Assembly (NCBI GenBank): GCA_024138025.1
Contig: JAMXBD010003422.1
Location: 1 to 64,000 of the forward strand
From: Combretum micranthum
Taxonomy: Eukaryota; Streptophyta; Magnoliopsida; Myrtales; Combretaceae
Direction of reading: 5' to 3'
Length of the DNA: 64,000 bases
Made by a program: the position numbers and the translations under genes. The notes beneath the pieces are model-generated. The model was given only the letters and a program-made list of their open reading frames with translations. It ran no database searches and was not told the DNA's origin. Positions 12,230-24,290 of the stretch are shown piece by piece (position 1 is the first letter of the stretch; every line of letters starts with the position of its first letter).

Positions 12230-13150
12230 GCTTAACTTGAAGCTAAGAGCAAGTTTAAGAAAGTGGTTGCTAAAGAAAGCATGAATAAGGAAGAGATAGC
12301 TCAATTAAAGCCATCAATTGATGATCCACCAGCTTTGGAATTGAAACAACTTCCAAGTTTCTTAGAATATGCTTTTATTGAAGCAAATTCAAAGCTTTCT
12401 GTTACTATATCAGGTAAGCTTGATAAGAGGAAGAAAGGAAAACTTTTTGAATGATTTAAAGAAGTATAGACAAGCAATAGCTTAGAAATTGCAAACATCA
12501 AGAGTATTAATCTTTCATTTTGCACTCATAAAATCCTCATGGAGGATAATTGTAAAGTTGTAGTTCAACCTCAAAGAAGATTAAATCCTAATATGAAAGA
12601 AGTGGTGAAGAAAGAAGTAGCAACACTTTTGGATGCAGGACTCATATACCTAATTTCAGATAGATCATGGGTGAGTACTGTTCAAGTTGTACCAAAGAAA
12701 GGGCAAATATCTGTGGTACCAAATGAAAAGAATGAACTTATTCCGATGAGAAGAATCACTAGTTCAGGGTTTACATAGATTATTGAAAGCTTAATGATGC
12801 CACAAGAAATGATCATTTTCCTCTACCTTTCATTAATCAGATGTTGGAAAGATTACTTGATCATGTCTACTACTGTTTTTTAGATGGGATGCCTAGTTAT
12901 TTCCAAATTCCTATAACTTCTAAAGACCAAGAAAGGACCACATTCATATGTCTATGGTACGTTTGCTTATATGAGGATTTTTTTTGGTCTTTGCAATGCT
13001 CCAACAACATTTCAAAGGTGCATGATGGCTATTTTTTATGACTTTATTAATGATATTATGAAGATATTCATTGATGGTTTTTTTCTTTTTTTTGGGATTC
13101 TTTTGATGTTTGCCTTTAAATTTTAGACAAAGTAGTTTAGAGATGTGAAG
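12230..13150 (+). pseudogene. Reverse transcriptase, element B (broken)
   Basis: Pieces in order: 12263-12454 with PPALELKQLPSFLEYAF, the segment just before RT in Athila; 12539-12778 with QRRLNPNMKEVVKKEV, LDAGLIYLISDRSWVS and VPNEKNELIPMR; 12841-13041 with FLDGMPSYFQIPI and DQERTTFICL. The catalytic box reads FIDGF near 13058 instead of F(L/M)DDF, so one of the two metal-binding aspartates is lost. Frameshifts and stops separate the pieces. The gag-protease region normally found upstream is absent, with only about 70 bp between the LTR and this region. Confidence 0.8.
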
Positions 13151-13860
13151 AAACAAATTTGGTTTTAAGTTGGGAAAAATGCCACCTTATGGTCAGAGAA
13201 GGAATAGTTCTTAGTCTTAAAATGGCCAAAATTGATGTTATTGCGAAAATTCCCCCACCAACATCGGTCAAAGCAATCAAAAGCTTCATTGGTCATGCTA
13301 GCTTCTATAAGAGATTCATCAAGGATTTTTCAAAAATAGCTTGTCCTTTAACCAAGTTTATGGAGAAAGATGTACCTTTCAAATGTGGAAAAGATTGTCT
13401 AGATGCTTTCAACTATTGAAGGATAAGCTCACAAACGTCCTAACCATCATTGTACTTGATTATAGTTTACCTTTTAAGCTTATGTGCGTTGCTTGTGATT
13501 CAACTGTTGGAGCCATTTTGGATAGAGAAAGGACTGACATTCTCAGTCAATTCATTATGCTAGTAAAACTCTAACTTCAGCACAAGCCAATTATACCATA
13601 ATGGAGAAGAACTTTTGGTTGTTGTTTTTACCTTTGGTAAATTTAGGCCATATCTTATCCTTTCTAAAGTCATTGTTTATACTGATCATTCAGCTTTAAA
13701 ATATCTGTTACAAAAAAATAGGTGCTAAGCCTCATTTGATCCATTAGATTTTATTACTTCAATAATTTGACTTAGAAATTCGTGACAAGAAAGGTTGTGA
13801 CAATATGGCTGTAAATCGTTTGCTTAAGCTTAGCAATCCATTTTTAGACCAAGTAAAAGA
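13151..13860 (+). pseudogene. RT thumb-RNase H, element B (broken)
   Basis: It opens with LSWEKCHLMVREGIVL, then KIDVIAKIPPPTSVKAIKSF and HASFYKRFIKDFSKIACPL, the usual connection after RT. At 13341-13574 the RNase H start reads LPFKLMCVACDSTVGAIL. The tail near 13680-13850 holds a degraded YTDHSALKYL box and the EIRDKKG-like linker with DNMAVNRL where VADHLSRL is expected. RNase H removes the RNA strand during cDNA synthesis. Several stops are present. Confidence 0.75.
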
Positions 13861-15115
13861 GGAAGAAATCAATGATGGATTTCTAGAGGAGAGATTGTTC
13901 TATTTGCACTAAAGAGTAAGATGAGGAACCTTTGTTTGCAATATTGCTAATATTTGATTGAAAAAGAGTTTCCTTCGAAATTAGATTCTACTCAAAGAAA
14001 AAATTATTTGCTGATTTGAAAAATTATTTTTGGGAGGATCCATTCCCTTTCAGTGTATATTAAGACCAAATAATTAGATGATGTGTTTCTCATAACGAAG
14101 GAAAAAAGATATTGTTTCATTGCCATAATGGTCCTACTGGAAGTCATTATAGTGCAAATAGAACAAATCAAACAGTTTTAGAAGCAGGATTCTATTAGTC
14201 TTCAACTTTTAAGGATGCCCAAATCTTTGTATCTCAATGTGACAAATGCCAAATGGTTGGAAATATTTCTAAAAGTGATGAAATGCATCAAAATTTTATT
14301 TAATAATGTGAACCTTTTATGTTTGGGGTATAGATTTTAAGGGACCATTTCCAAATTCTTTTGGTAACAAATATATCTTAGTAGCAGTGGACTATGTTTC
14401 TAAATGGGTTAAAGCACAAGCATTGCCCACTAATTATTCATGAATTGTCACTGAATTTCTTAAAAAGTTATTTCAAGATTTGGATGTCCCAGAACTTTAA
14501 TTGGTGATAGAGGTACTCATTTCTTAATACATAAATCGAGAAAGTTTAAAATGTATCGTGTACATTATAGAGTTTCTATTACATATCATCCTCAAATGAG
14601 TGGACAAATGAAGATCTCTAACAAAGAAATCAAATGAATCTTGGAAAAAAATTGTTACATCTAGTAGGAAAGATTGGGTTGAAAAACTTGATGATGCTTT
14701 ATGAGCCTATAGAGCAGTTTTTAAAACACCTCTTGGAACAACTTCTTATTGATTGGTCCATAGGAAATCTTGTGATTTGCCTTTGGGCCCTCAAATTGGT
14801 GAACTTTGATCTCATATCTATTGATAAAAGAAGAATATTCAGCTAAATCAATTAGATGAATTGCATTTAAGGAATATGAAAATAACAAAATTTACAAGGA
14901 AAAAAGCAAAATTATGGCATGATGTAATCATCAAAGATCAGAAGAGGATTATATTCTTTTATATAACTCCAAATTAAGGCTTTTCCTTAGAAAACTCAAA
15001 TCTCAATGGTTAGGACAATTTCTTGTTAGAAAAGTCCTACCTTATGGAGCTATGGAAGTTGAACATCCAAATAAAGGCATTTTCAAAGTTAATGGGCAAA
15101 GACTTAAACCTTATT
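13861..15115 (+). pseudogene. Integrase, element B (broken)
   Basis: Around 14115-14250 is the zinc-binding half with CHNGPTGSHYS and CDKCQMVGNIS. Around 14330-14520 is the catalytic core, with [35 protein letters not shown] and later LIGDRGTHFL. Both aspartate contexts of the D,D,E triad are recognisable. A small internal loss and stops break the frame. After the core, 14560-15115 holds decayed C-terminal sequence ending near KVNGQRLKPY, the usual Athila pol end. In the family the enzyme inserts cDNA. Confidence 0.78.
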
Positions 15116-16866
15116 AAGAAAATTTTTCGGAGTGTGAAAATGAGGAGTTACAATTGTTGCTTTCTTTTTAGTTGGTTTAAGAAAACTCATCTAGCTACAA
15201 CATTAAACAAATGCTATATGGGAAGTAACCGCATTTAACATTTGCGATCGCAATTGTTCCAGTGACCCTAATTGTTCTTTATTTCATGATTGTAGTTCTT
15301 CTTGCGATTAACATTGCTAATTTCCTAAATAATACTATTTTTGTTCACAGTGTTGATCACAATGCGACTGGCACCCACGATTAGATTTTCTCTCTGTTTT
15401 GTAGAACCACAGTTTTAGTCGAGTTAATAATGGTGGTTGCGGATGATCAATAAAATTTTCAAATTTTTTTCATGGAACTGACCGCATCCAGATTCACTCC
15501 AGTGGTTTATTCTTTCATTTTTATGTTTTAATTTACAATTTAAAACACATCTTGAATCACCCACACAATTCAAATTGTTTCATACCTATAGTTAATTTCA
15601 TCATCATGTCACCCTCATTTATTTTTGTTTGTTTTGTTTAGAATATAGGGTATTGACCTACGACTGCAATTCATATCTTTAAGGGAGTATTTCTTTCATC
15701 ATATGTTTTGTGCTTGCATTTTTTATTTTCAAGTTTTCTCCACTTGTTCTCATTTTAGACATTAAGGAAAATGTCTATTTTAAGTGTGGGTAAAGGATAA
15801 CAACAAGGATGAAATAAAATTGAAGTTGAATTGTTGAATATGATTAGATGAATTTTGAATAGAGTAACTCATGCTCTTTTTTATCATTTTCTCCTATTGC
15901 TTATAGGAAAGTAATGAAATGGTACCTTTTTGTTTTGTTTTTTTTTTTCTGAAGTAAACTACCCTATTACTTAAGTGATCTGAGCATTAAACACCTCCTT
16001 TTTGTGTTTGTACTACTTTTACTATGTTAGAGTTACCAAGTTAAATCCATGTAAGGTAGTCTTACTTGCTTTTTAACCTATAACTTTAGAGTTTCTATTG
16101 ATGAAAGGTCCCTAGTAAAGGTTAACTAGTTGAATTCTAAACTTATTTACTAGTTTTTTCTTCTTGCCATAAACTTTGATGAACTTTATAGCCTTTTGTT
16201 GAGAGTTCAAATGATACTCTTAACTTGATGATTTCCCACTTCTAAAAAAAATCAAAATAAAAGATAGGGAGAAAAATTTCTCATGAGGTACATAAAAAGA
16301 AAGGGAGAGAAATCGTCCTTCTGAAAGAAATAAAGAGAAAAGATAGGGCAAAAACCCCTCTAGAAGAATAAGAAAAAAAAAAGGTAAAACCTTCCTCTTT
16401 GTAGCTTAAAAAAATGAAAGAAAATTTAAGCTTTGAGTTGACGTTTATGCTTTTTCATTTGTTGAAAATTGTTTAAGGGGTAAGTGAAGAAGTTTATACT
16501 TTTACGATAAGTGGATGAAGTTGGCTAATTCTCTTTCTACTTTGTTCGATCTTTAATGCAATTCTAATAGTGGAATCTTGTTTAAATGGCACACCAATCT
16601 ACTTTAGATTAATTAGTTAAATCTAGTACAAGTAATCTAAGTTCATATCATAGCAAGATTAAGTGGAGTAATATGTGTGATGATTGCTAAGGTTATGCTG
16701 GTAGTTTAAAAGAAAATTGAAAGTAAAGCAAGGCAAAGTGATCGAGCTTCAATGTAAAAAATTATTGAATGATTGTACCATTTATGATTCACTTTTCTAT
16801 TTATCCTTGTCTCTATTTTTATTGTTAATTTTCTTAAGGAAAAGCAGAAGTTCAAATTTGGGGGAA
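15116..16866 (+). other. Element B noncoding 3' region
   Basis: No intact gene. Around 15750-15795 is the Athila-type phrase TTAGACATTAAGGAAAATGT followed by a TTTTAAGTGTGGG run, a polypurine-like motif common before the env-like part of this group. At 16230-16400 are decayed purine-rich repeats sharing GATAGGG and AGAAA. No env-like ORF can be supported. Confidence 0.6.
16855..16866 (+). other. Polypurine tract of element B
   Basis: AAATTTGGGGGAA just before the 3' LTR start, as expected for Athila-type elements. The exact LTR start (about 16867) is an estimate because the 5' copy of this edge is outside the window. Confidence 0.55.
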
Positions 16867-17647
16867 TTCGATAAGCTTTATTTAGTCTATTCAAATCAAG
16901 AGGAATGATGTTTGTTTTGATGATAATTTATTAAATTCTTCTCAAATAAGTGCTTAATTATTAAAAATTGTTGTTTCTAGTTTCTATGAGTCAAATGAAG
17001 AAATTGAAGAGCTTTCAATGAAACAAAAACAATAAAATAAAACATAAATCATTCAATCGCTCCCATGATGAATTTTCAAGGGATTATATTCGCATTTTGA
17101 TCAGCAGCCGTAGTCAGCAAAGGCAAAGACTGATGATGAGATTCATAGTTTCAACTGCTTTAAATATAAATGTTTTTTAAAGTTATCCTTTATGCCAGTT
17201 TTCAAATTTTATTTTTCACTCAACAAGCTACTCACTATAAAGAGCTTATTTGCTACGAATAAGAGGGAGAGCAAGAGATTTTGCTTAGGTTTTCTAATAT
17301 ATTTTTGGGTTTGATCAATTCAAGTGCTTTTTTGAATATCTTTTGTAAGAACTCTAAGATAAATAGGTATTATCTAACCTTATTCTTTATTGCTTCTTCG
17401 AATCCGAGTTTGATTTGCTGCATTTTATAGAGGAGTAATTGAATTTTTCTTAGATCTTGTGGATCTAAATCTAAAATATGTGATCCATTCCGTACTTTTA
17501 TTGAAATATTGTTGAATACTTGTAACTGATAGCTTGGACCTCTTTGATCTTGAATTTATATGTGTGCAGTATGAATTCATGTTTGATTTCATTTGAATTG
17601 AACTGAAAAATTGTTTATTTGATAGATCTAAGCTATTTATGACAATT
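16867..17647 (+). repeat. Element B 3' LTR, piece 1
   Basis: From 16978 it matches 10793 onward. It is interrupted at 17647 by element C, whose target duplication is CAATT here and TAATT at 35345-35349. Confidence 0.75.
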
Positions 17648-18100
17648 TGTCGACACCTCATTTTTGCCCTTAAAATAAAAAAAAATCATAAATCATAAAA
17701 ATTGTAAAAAGATAGAAAATACAATAAAAATTGAAAATTATAAAAAAATAAAAAATAAAAAAGAAGAGAAATTAGCTAAATTAAAAATCAACAAAAAATT
17801 ACAAAATTGAAAAAGAATATAAAATTTTGAAAATTAAGAAATCTGAAAAAATAATAATAATAAACCCCATCTTTAGTAAATAAGCTTTTTAGAAGTTTAA
17901 AAATTGGGGAAAAAAGGGAAAATAATAAATAAAAAAGGATTTCTGGTTTATTATTGGTCTTGTCATGTTTTAGGCTATATTTGGGAATTAATTTGAATCA
18001 CGAACTCGTATAGAATTTGGCTCATTTTCATTTGAATTATATTAAGCCTAATTTGAATGGGTTAAATATATTTGGAATGGCCTAATTAACAAGGAAACAA

Positions 18101-18156
18101 ATCAGCACAGTTGGTTAAGGCATAGGCAGAGCACGGGGGAGGCCGAGGTTCAATCC
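18101..18156 (+). promoter_or_regulatory. tRNA-like A box/B box module in 5' LTR of C
   Basis: The stretch has an A-box-like part (CAGCACAGTTGGTTAAGG) and, about 30 bp on, GGTTCAATCC, which fits the RNA polymerase III B box GGTTCGANTCC except for one base. No full cloverleaf can be folded by eye, so this is not called a tRNA gene. The same module is kept in the 3' LTR at 33073-33128. Function is inferred only. Confidence 0.45.
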
Positions 18157-18288
18157 AAGCTAAAGGCAGAAGTGTTTTTTTTTTGTTAGCACGCGCAAGC
18201 CAAATCTTCACACGTTTGGGAAGACGCGCACGTGTGCCACACTCGCATCGTCTTCCTCAACTCCACATCCGCCATTTTTGTTCGTTTG

Positions 18289-18312
18289 GAGCTCGAACGA
18301 GCTCTATTTAAG
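18289..18312 (+). promoter_or_regulatory. Palindrome plus TATA-like box, 5' LTR of C
   Basis: GAGCTCG-AA-CGAGCTC (18289-18304) is a perfect inverted repeat, followed directly by TATTTAAG. The palindrome is identical in the 3' LTR at 33242-33257, followed by CATTTAAG. The position suits an LTR core promoter. Confidence 0.45.
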
Positions 18313-20290
18313 CTCATTCCGAGCTCCTTTTTCTGATGGAAGATCAAAAAGCACTATCTACCTTAAATTAGACCATCAATGTGCTTTAAAGCAATTTATT
18401 ATGGAAATTTTCTAACCCCCACCATCTCCGACCTTTGAATTTTCAAACCATCAGCCATTAGTGGCTGTATTCAAGCTTTGTAACGGCCATTAATGGCCGT
18501 CTTCCGCCTCTTTATTTTCCCCCCAGCCTCAATAAAAACCACGCCGATCTCTTCCAAGAAAAAAAAAAAGAAATTTGAAAAAAGAGAGAGAGAAGAAAAT
18601 TCGAACAAGAAAAAAAAAAAGAGGATTCGAACAAGAAATACAAAGGAAAAAAAACCAAAAATTCGAAAAAAAAAAACTGAGGTCTTCTTCGACCTCCAAA
18701 CCACCACTCACACTTAAACACCGCCGCCACCAATCATTACGCAAGCCCAGCGATCCAATCATCTGAATTCAGCCGCTCCAACCACCATTGATACCAGCCA
18801 CCATCGCTCTAACCACCACCGATACTAACCACCGCCGCTCCAGCCACCGCCACTCCAAACCACCACCACTATCGGATCAACCTAACAGCACTCTAAAACT
18901 AATTCATAAGGTTCAATGTTTTTTTTTTTTTTTAATCAGTTATTATTTATTACTATTATTATTAGATGCATTAAAAAACATAAAATAGTAAGAAATAAAA
19001 AAAATGAATAGAAAGCAAGAAAAATAAATATATATAAAATATAGTAATAATAATATAAAAATAAAAATACAATATTATGTGTAGATACTTGAGATGCATG
19101 CTACAATTATTAATATTAGTGTATGATATCACATTTAGGTAAAAAAAAAATAAGAAAATGAAAAGAAAGAAAAAGCAAAAAATTTTAGTATATAAATGGT
19201 AAATAAATTTTAAATTAGATTATAAAAACAAAAAAAAAATATGCGTGTGTGTGAGTATGATTATATTTGTGATGAAAAAATAAATAAAATTTTAGAGTAT
19301 AATTATGAAAAAGAAAAAGGTTTGTTAGTATCATTATTATTATTTGTTATTAGTATTGCTATTGTCATATCATGATTGTTCAATTAAAGGAATATTTGTT
19401 AGGATTTGTGAAATGTTTGGTGTGATATTTTTAGCATATTCTAGTTACCCTAAAAAAAAAGAGAGAAATTTATGAAACAAAAAAAAAGAAAAATTATTTC
19501 CTATATATATATATATATGTATATTTAGTATAATAATATAAGAAAAATGTTTTCCTAGTTTTTATACAATTATATCATCTAGTTATTTTCTAAATTGACA
19601 AAACAAATAATAATAAATTGGGTTTTTCCAAAATTAGTATCTTTTAGAAATTTTCAAAAATAAAACACAAAATTCATATTTATGTAGGAATTTCCAAAAT
19701 AAAAATTAATTAAATACTTAAACTTTGGCTTTTCAAATAAAAAAATCTAAAGAAATTAAAATTTTATAAAATCAAAACGAACTATGGGGACCTGATTCCG
19801 GCTAGCGGATACGTAGGCACCTGCGGGCGATCACAAAAAAAAAAAACTTTAGGATCCTTTTTTAAAACAAAAACAATATATATATATATATATTTGTAAA
19901 CAAATAAATTCCTTTTTTATGAACAAACAAAAAAAAATTGAAAAATTAAAAAATCCAAAATTACCACTTTAACCCATATAATTCAAAATTCTAAAGCCCA
20001 TATAAGCCTAAATAACTGTTTAGGTTTAAAGTAGCAACCCACGGACTCATCAATTTTTGGTTTTCCCACAGACTAGTAGCCGAACTAGAAACCAAACCAC
20101 CCATTTGGTTTTTGGTTCACCTTTTTCCGGTTTTAGTTGGTAGCGACCCCAATCAAAATATTTTTCAAAAAATCAGGCTTTTTACGAAAACCCTACTAGT
20201 TCCTTGTCGAGTGGTCTGTATCAAATGAACTGGGTATGATATGGATCGAAACCTTTAGGAGAAAATGAGCAAAATTCAAGCTCGACAGCT

Positions 20291-20308
20291 TGGCGACTCT
20301 ACTGGGGA
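20291..20308 (+). other. Primer binding site (tRNA-Arg type), element C
   Basis: TGGCGACTCTACTGGGGA lies 3 bp after the LTR end. This matches the tRNA-Arg primer site known for Tat/Ogre elements. Confidence 0.75.
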
Positions 20309-21370
20309 CATCAAATTCAGTGGGCTCGTCTAGGCTTAATGGGCTTAAGAAATTTTGAAATTTTTGAAGCATAGGCCTTTGTACATATCACTATAAATAT
20401 TTGCCTTCAAGTCTTTTGTTTTGCAGGAGTCGATATATAAAATAGCTAATGATCTTGAGGTATGTTTTTTTTTTATAAAATATTTTTAATATATGTGTGT
20501 TGTGTATATATTTTGTGGTGTATGTATTGTGAATTTTTTTTTCCTTAATTTATATGTATTTAGAACGGGCTGGACCTGGGCCCATTAAAAACTAAGTTGG
20601 AGGGCCATTGTGTAGCCTAGGGGCTTATGTGATCTTATCACTACCCGATGGTAATTAGGCTCCTCTAGCCCCGTTTTGATATAATTAACGACCTATTCCT
20701 ACTAGGGCAGTGAGATTATAAAACGGGATACCTCTAGAACCTACCATAATTTCTTATTATTGTAGATATTGTTGTATGCTTGTGTGCACCTGTTGTTTTC
20801 ATAATATCCTTCACAAAAAAATAATAAAAATTATTAAAATCAATTCTTTTTAAACTAATGAATAAATTGTAATTCTCAAATAGTTTAAATTTTTTGAATT
20901 TAGAAAATAATAAAAAGAATAGGATAAAACAATAAAGCTATGTTTGCCTATAATTTTTTTTTTTTTTGTAAATATTTCTCAATAAAACTTGTAAATAAAT
21001 CTCTAAAGATAAAATTTTATGCAAAAATAAACAAATGATTTATATTTTATAAATAATAGAAAACATGACAAACAAACAAAAATGAAAAGAAAAACAGGAT
21101 GAAAAGTCAGAACTTGTCCATGGAGCATTTTTGTAAATATTTTTCTGTTAAGTATGTAAATAAACCCATTAAAATAAATCAAGTGGTTTAAGAAAAAACT
21201 TGCTTATGCTTCATACAAATAAATACAAAAAAAAAAAAGGGTTTTAAAGCCCACAACTCCTGTTAAATAGAATTCATACCCCTTCAAGACTACCTTGTAA
21301 ATATCCACCCATTTAGTTTTTATGCCAAATAAGCTAATCAATCCATATTTACATAATTATATGTTCATAA
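20309..21370 (+). other. Element C leader region, noncoding
   Basis: Between the primer site and nested element D. AT-rich with several long A and T runs. A less AT-rich stretch at 20565-20750 (CTGGACCTGGGCCC and onward) resembles the untranslated leader of Tat/Ogre elements. No ORF can be supported. Confidence 0.6.
21366..21370. repeat. Target site duplication of D, left (CATAA)
   Basis: CATAA here and at 28631-28635 flank element D exactly. Confidence 0.9.
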
Positions 21371-21924
21371 TGTTGGTAATTATGCCCTAGGCCAAATAGT
21401 TTTATGTTCCCAATTAGATTAGGGATTCTTATGTTCGTTAATTATCTTATAATTTATTTAGTAAATTATAATATAATTATTTATCCCTAATTAGATTAAG
21501 GGTAAAAATGTCATTATTTAATGACATTATAAATGAACATAAGGGTTTGTCTTTAGGGTTAGACAACACATGCTGTCACATTAGACTGCAGTGAAACACT
21601 ATAAACCCTAAAGCAAATAACACGAGAGTTGTGATTAGAAAGTTTAATCCCGTTCGAATCTAGAAGGTGTTTTAGATGTGCTAGCACACAGAGGATCTTT
21701 AAGGAGCATTCATTCGTGTGGATACCGTAGAGGGTGTTTGCGTTTGCAACATCTCAGATCCGAATTTCCAGATTTGAAAAAGTACCAAAAAGGTATGGAT
21801 CTGAAATCTTTATCTTGTTCTGATCTAATCGATACACATGGATACTGGGTTAGGGTTTTCTTTTGATTCCGCTGCAAAAAGATTTGATCTTTATAAAAAT
21901 TTTAAAACCCTTGGAATCCCAACA
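21371..21924 (+). repeat. Element D 5' LTR
   Basis: Starts TGTTGG and ends CCCAACA. TATA-like TATAAAT at 21528-21534. A 62-codon ORF (21678-21866) is repeated identically in the 3' LTR (28385-28573). This reflects LTR identity, not a gene. Confidence 0.92.
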
Positions 21925-21925
21925 G

Positions 21926-21937
21926 TGGTATCAGAGC
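21926..21937 (+). other. Primer binding site (tRNA-iMet), element D
   Basis: TGGTATCAGAGC one base after the LTR end: the exact initiator tRNA-Met complement used by most copia elements. Confidence 0.9.
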
Positions 21938-23670
21938 CGCTTGTGTCTTCGATTAGATTGAAATTTGTTTTTATGATCTGCATGTGATGCTATGAAATTT
22001 GATTTTATATGTTGATTATGAAATCAATTTGAGTTTATGAGGAACTAAACCAATACAAATGTGGATTTGTAATTTTATTGTAATTTGATTACAATAGAAT
22101 TTTGGTTTTTCTAAATAAGTTTATATTTATAAAAAAAAAAAAAAAATACGCCACGAGCAGAATTGAAAACAGATACGCCACACTATCTGCATCAGAATTG
22201 GATTTGATTTTTATTAAAATATAAACAAATGAATTGCGGATCCCATGTTGCGTCTGTTCCTGTTTGCTACGGACTAGTGGTCTGAATTGCAAATTTTAAT
22301 CTGCTTTTGTCTCAAGTGGATTAGGATTTCTGATTTAATTAAAAAAAAAAAGGACGACGAACAAGTCTGATGGCATGTCGGAACTAGTTTCTTGGCGTAA
22401 TTGTTTTTATGTCTGCTCATGCATCTGGCGCATGTCACGGAATCAGATCTATGCCCACCACGCGTCTGTAATTGGGTCTTATTGTAATTCCAATTGAAGC
22501 TGCTGTATGTTTGTGCATCTGAGTTCGTCCGATGAGAATTGGATATCAGTTTGCGCGTGAGATGATTTGATCATCCAATTGATATTTAATTAAAAAAAAA
22601 AAAGGGGAACAGCGTGTCCATTTTGTGAAACTGGACGTTGAAGTTTTTTTTTTTTTTTTTTTTTGGTTTGTTTGCTAGCATGCGTCTGATTCAATTGGAC
22701 GATAAAAAATAAATAAACAAGCATATATTTGTTTTACTCAGATTTGGAATTCCGATTTTTAAACTGTAGCAGATAGATTGGATCTGTTTTAATTCCTTTG
22801 ATCTGCGGTTGTATTTATAAATCCTGAACAGTTCTGAATTGCGAATTAGATCTGTTTCTTGGGTCTTTTACATATATGATATGGTTCAATTGTTGAACAG
22901 ATCTGGGTTGTTTTAAAACAAATTGTTTAATTGTTGAATAATTTTTTAGCGTACCACCGTCTGGGGCGCTGCCCCAGAACCCCGCAGGGGGCGATGCCCT
23001 CTTAATCCTTTACAAAAGAACAATATAATTAGTTAAGCACAAATTTATTATACAAACTACATAATATGCTTATGAAGTGTTTTGAGTTATATGTTTTTTT
23101 TTTTTTTTAATGTGCTAGTAGGAATCTTTTGTATCTATTCATTATTGTAATGAAGACATGAAGATGTCATGAAGACATGAATATGACATATCATATTTTA
23201 AAATCCCTCACATAATATTAAGTCATAAAAATGCCTTCCATGGTTCGACACTTGTCAAGGCTTTGATCGTCCAATTGTAGGTTCTGCCAAAGCAGGGTGC
23301 AATAGATTATCTTAGTAAGGCAAGGTGAATAATAGTGATATTCACATGTTGTAATGGTTAGGCTTAAATAGGCTATCAAAACGGTTTTGGGCCTATGGCA
23401 TTAAATGGGATTATTTGGCCGGGACATGTGATGTCAATCCCATAACAAGAGTTACATGTGATGTAATTGGAAAAGGGTTTCCTACCTAAATAACTAAATT
23501 TTGAGCGTCATGCCAAAGCTTCAATATTTGGTGAAATATGGATCTTATTCTACTAAGAAAATTTGTTTTCCGAATTAATATTGAAGGGTTATTAATTTGA
23601 TAAAATAGTAGAAGTATGTAAAATGACTTATATAAAGATAATTAACTTTGCATGCCTCTGTATATAGATC
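21938..23670 (+). other. Element D leader with GC-rich hairpins
   Basis: A long noncoding leader before gag, about 1.7 kb, with several A and T runs. At 22961-22977 is a perfect hairpin CTGGGGC-GCT-GCCCCAG, followed at 22986-23000 by a second, slightly imperfect one around GGGGC-GAT-GCCC. These are the only GC-rich spots in the leader. Confidence 0.65.
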
Positions 23671-24290
23671 ATGACAACAAACAACATAACCTTGCGATCG
23701 ATTCTTGAAAAGATAATCTGAATACCACAAATTTCCTTGATTGGTACCGTAACTTAAGAATTGTTCTTAAGCATGAAAGGAAATTAAATGAACCAATCCC
23801 TAATGAACTTGTTGCTGATGCTCTAAGAGTTGTAGACTCTTTGAATGTCACTTGCATCATGCTTGCCACTATGAATCCTGAGCTTCGGAAGCAAATGGAA
23901 GACATGGAGGCATACGATATGATCATACACCTTTAGGAAATGTTCCAACAATAGGCAAGGCATGAGAGATTTGTGATCACACAAGTATTGAATTGTGTTG
24001 GTTCAAAAGGGATAGGGCAAGAAGAGAAAAGCCAATGGTAGGGGTAAGGGCAAAGCTAAAGGTCGGACCAAAGCTAAAGGGCTCAAAACCCAGCCTAAGG
24101 TTAAACCACCAAAGGAAGGGGTTTGCTTCTTCTGCAATGAACCAGGTCATTGGAAGAGGAATTGCAAACTATCTTTGGAAGATCTGAAAAGGAAAAAGGA
24201 TAGTGAGACTATTTCTTCAAGTATTTATGTTATACATGTCAATTTATCTACTTATATATCAAGGGTATTAGATACCAGATATAGCTCTCA
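23671..24290 (+). pseudogene. Gag of element D (broken)
   Basis: The start ATGACAACAAACAAC near 23671 leads into copia gag wording such as FLDWYRNLRIVLKHERK and LNVTCIMLATMNPELRKQ. The C-terminal part at 24121-24168 carries one complete zinc knuckle of CX2CX4HX4C form (CFFCNEPGHWKRNC), which binds RNA. Between them the frame is lost near 23935-23990 and a stop follows, so full gag is not made. A basic stretch rich in KAKG/KLK precedes the knuckle. Confidence 0.75.

Larger units (their letters stand above)
17648..20287 (+). repeat. Element C 5' LTR
   Basis: It aligns along its whole length with 32602-35344, with many small indels in A-runs and in microsatellite parts. It contains the tRNA-like module (18101-18156), a palindrome and TATA-like box (18289-18312), a CCACC-rich minisatellite (about 18770-18870) and the phrase GGATACGTAGGCACC near 19807. 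Short ORFs at 18471-18988 on both strands arise from A/G-rich low complexity. Confidence 0.85.

Noticed and set aside
18101..18156. A true tRNA gene
   Set aside because: Only A-box and B-box-like parts are present; no acceptor stem or full cloverleaf can be formed, and both copies lie in LTRs.
18471..18988. Several overlapping ORFs rich in Lys/Arg or Phe/Leu, and the similar set at 33444-33878
   Set aside because: They arise from A/G-rich low complexity and the CCACC minisatellite in the LTRs of C, on both strands.
21678..21866. A 62-codon ORF repeated identically at 28385-28573
   Set aside because: Both lie in the LTRs of element D; identity comes from LTR duplication and the frame has no protein features.
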